This document shows positions 61,205-64,000 of a stretch of DNA of 64,000 bases, piece after piece. The position numbers and the translations under genes are program-made. Where the stretch lies: contig CM075351.1 in NCBI GenBank assembly GCA_037693485.1, positions 128,164,001 through 128,228,000 on the forward strand, written 5' to 3'. Origin of the DNA: Kitagawia praeruptora. Its lineage: Eukaryota > Streptophyta > Magnoliopsida > Apiales > Apiaceae. The notes below the pieces were generated by a model. That model saw only the letters and a program-made list of their open reading frames with translations, was not told the DNA's origin and made no database searches. Numbering within the stretch: position 1 is the stretch's first letter; each line of letters begins with the position of its first letter.

Positions 61205-61739
61205 ATCCCCCACGAATCCATATAGAAATGCAAATACATATTTATGCTCATCATGACTTGTTTTTCAGAGTAGGTACCCTTCCAGGTTTGAACCCTCCTA
61301 AGTCCTCTACTTCGATGGCTACCGGATTCAGATGGAATGTTTCACCTTGAATCTTTATCCGTTTGGTGTAACCACACTCCATAGACGACGACAAATCAAA
61401 GGCTATGGTGCCAATCTACGGCTTTGAGACGTTAATGGTCCTGTCTCGATCCTGTTCGTCGAATGCTTCAAGGAATAACCCATTCCTCTAATTGCGACCA
61501 CACAATTAAATTCGCTTAGCTGGGCATCTCTAGAGATATACTGTTAGCATCTCGTCAAATGACTTGACCCCATTCAGAGTTCAAATAACTCTTGCTATTC
61601 TGGCAGTGACAGTACTTATAGGTTTACAGGGGATAGACTCCAGATACGTAAGTATCAATCTATGTAGTTTAAGGTACAAACCAATTCACCCTTACAACTT
61701 GTTATTACCACATTGAATACACTTTCGAGGGATCTCCTC
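61205..61739 (-). other. 3' untranslated region of the copia element
   Basis: Between the pol stop (61740) and the LTR. No frame. It ends with the CGTGGGGGAT polypurine tract. Confidence 0.6.
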
Positions 61740-64000
61740 TCATGTGTATTGGGTTCCCGCTGTAGATGAATCATTATGGGCTAATAGTCCCATCCCCAAC
61801 CTAGACTTAAGGACTACAGCATGCTCAAGCCCCTTAGTCAAAGGATCAGCTAGGTTTTCTTGAGTTCCAATAAACTCAACAGCAATAATCCTTTCAGACA
61901 TTAAACCCCTTATAGACTTTAGTCTAACTTGGATATGTCTCTTTGTTTTCACATTATACTTCTTGCTGTTTATCTTGTCAATAGTTGTACGGCTATCACA
62001 ATGAACAGCAAAAGCAGGAAGTGGACGACTTACTACAGGTAACACTGACATAAGTCCATGTAACCATTCAGCCTCAGTCCCTGTGGCATCTAATGCACAC
62101 AACTCAGCCTCAAAAGTAGACCGAGTTATAACAGTCTGTCTAGAAGACTTCCAGGATACTGCTCCACCCGCTAGGGTAAACAGATATCCAGTCACTGCAT
62201 TAAAACCAGACTTCTTAGCTATCCAACTTGCATCACTATATCCCTCTAGCACTCCAGGAAACCTCCTGTAATGCAGACCAAGATATATGGTGCCTTTTAG
62301 ATATCTAAGCACTCTATCAAGAGCATCCCAATGAGTCTTGTTTGGACAACTTGTATATCTTGCTAACTTAGACACTGAGTATGAAATATCTGGCCTAGTT
62401 CCATTAGCAAGATACTGCAAACTCCCGATAATCTGAGAATACCTTAACTGAGACACAGGTACTCCTGAACTATTCTTGACAAAGGCAATTTTAGGATCAT
62501 ACGGAGTACTTGCGATTCTACAATTTGAATAACCATACTTCTCAAGTATAGATTTCTCTATATAATGAGATTGTGACAAGGTTATTCCATCAGTTGACTG
62601 AGTCAACTTGATACCAAGAATCACACTAGCCTCTCCCATATCCTTCATTTCAAAATGCCTTTTCAAGAACCTTTTTTGTCTCGTTAATAATCTCAATATT
62701 GGTTCCAAACAACAAAATATCATCCACATACAGGCACACAATAATACATTCATTTCCTTTAACCATGTAATAGACACACTTGTCACTTTCATTAACTACA
62801 AATTCTGATTCTAAAACAGTTTCATCAAACTTTTTATGCCAGTCTCTAGGAGCTTCTTTTAAGCCATATATAGACTTGATTAACTTACATACTTTCCTCT
62901 CATTACCAGAAGCAACAAATCCCTCAGGCTGATCCATATAAATCTCTTCTTCAAGTTCACCATGAAGAAAAGCTGTCTTTACATCCATTTGATGGATGAT
63001 AAGACCATGTACAGAAGCCAATGCTATAAGCATTCGGATTGTTGTCATTCTAGCAACTGGAGAGTATGTGTCAAAGTAATCAATGCCTTCCTTTTGCTTA
63101 AAGCCCTTAGCTACCAGCCTAGCCTTATACTTATCTATTGAGCCATCAGGATTCATCTTCCTTTTGAAGACCCATTTACATCCTATAGTAGAACACCCAT
63201 GAGGTAGATCAACCAACTCCCATGTTCCATTAGAAACAATAGAGTCAATTTCACTTTTTACAGCACCTTTCCAGTACCTAGATTCTGAAGAATCCATGGC
63301 CTGTCTGAAGGTTAAAGGTTCATCCTCGATATTGTAAGTGATAAAATCACTTCCAAAATCCTTGACTACCTTAGCACGCTTACTCCTTCTAGGTTCCTCT
63401 ACTTCATCAGGAGTAGAGCTACTACCAGGATCTGCCCCCACATTTATCATCCTTTCCACATGATCAGGAATGGACCTCGATGTGTGAGTGGGATCATCAT
63501 CAGGAATCCCCTGAGGTATTCCAGTCTTCATAGGGAACACATTCTCAAAGAATGTTGCATCACGAAATTCAACTATGGAATTAGCCACTATTCCGTCTAT
63601 GTCAGATTTTAATACTAAAAATCTCATAGCCGTAGTGGTTTCCCTATAGCCCAGAAAGATGCAATCAACAGTTTTCGGCCCTAGTTTCTTTCTCTTGTGT
63701 TCAGGGACAAGTACCTTTGCAAGGCACCCCCACACACGAAGATATTTTAAACTAGTCCTTTTCTCTGTCCATAATTCATAAGGTGTCTTGTCCATATGTT
63801 TCGGAGGAACTCTATTCAGAATATGGCAAGCCATATTCAAAGCTTCTCCCCACATGTACTTAGGCAACCCAGAATTAATCAACATACTATTGATCATATC
63901 CTTAAAAGTTCTGTTCTTTCGTTCTGCCACCCCATTAGACTCAGGTGTGTATGGTGGAGTTACCTCATGAACTATACCATTGCTCTTGCAAAATTCATTA
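61740..64000 (-). pseudogene. Ty1/copia pol (integrase C-terminus, RT, RNase H), frameshifted, partial
   Basis: Integrase end: VHEVTPPYTPESNG (runs off the window), AERKNRTFKDMINSMLINSG, GCLAKVLVPEHKRKKLGPKT. RT: WVFKRKMNPDGSIDKYKARL, QMDVKTAFLHGELEEEIYMD and YVDDILLFGT (catalytic YVDD, near 62715). Near 62672 one extra base in the run shifts the frame. The RNase H part then reads HFEMKDMGEASVILGIKL, YSDASWIAKKSGFNAVTGYL, STFEAELCAL and VEFIGTQENLADPLTKGL to a stop at 61740. The order integrase before RT proves the copia type. The lineage is not assigned. Confidence 0.88.

Overview
The window is nuclear DNA of a flowering plant, most likely a eudicot. The evidence is GT-AG introns with AT-rich interiors, plant-specific families (FAR1-related, plant mobile domain, F-box, PLS-type PPR, Tat and Athila retrotransposons), Stowaway-type MITEs and TTTAGGG motifs. 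I cannot name the species. Coding density is low, and almost every host-type gene copy is a fragment or carries a visible lesion. The only clearly intact long coding region belongs to a recently inserted Athila-like retrotransposon. This looks like a repeat-rich, gene-poor block with nested insertions.

Layout. 1-3.1 kb: LTR-like debris, a GATTAATCGG-rich repeat, and a TIR element holding six small palindromes with a hAT-type element nested in it. 3.6-17 kb: an unidentified exon pair and a third copy of a galactosyltransferase-associated intron sequence. A tRNA-derived SINE-like head is split here by an 11.5-kb Athila-like element (5030-16495). Its LTRs are 1401 bp with one mismatch, its target duplication is GTGGC, and its 1821-aa Gag-Pol is open. 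17.1-19.8 kb: a FAR1-related gene on the minus strand, broken by one frameshift and one in-frame stop. 19.9-21.2 kb: a TIR element carrying a Stowaway MITE and a LINE-like tail.

21.5-29.8 kb: a giant inverted repeat with an 11-nt spacer. Both arms carry the 5' exons of a class II histone deacetylase gene, ending in a tandemly doubled catalytic exon. Only the left arm keeps the apparent promoter and 5'UTR, so read-through would give a long hairpin RNA. 30-33.4 kb: convergent inverted fragments of a beta-1,3-galactosyltransferase gene. 34.3-35.9 kb: an F-box pseudogene whose reading frame runs into a 99-bp minisatellite.

36.2-46.5 kb: a probable Mutator-like element. It holds a MuDR-type transposase (minus) and a plant-mobile-domain (MAIN-like) gene (plus) in convergent order, TIR-like ends and a subterminal array of ~50-bp repeats. 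46.5-59.8 kb: two tandem PPR pseudogene copies. One is split by a 10.6-kb Tat-lineage element (47079-57708, minus, target duplication CTCTC) with a spliced antisense gene. 59.8-64 kb: a Ty1/copia element (minus) in the second PPR copy, running off the window.

The most noteworthy items are the HDAC hairpin locus, the transposase plus PMD pairing, a GC-rich dyad module repeated in LTR, coding and spacer parts of the Athila element, and the Tat element whose LTRs are nearly identical although its genes are dead.
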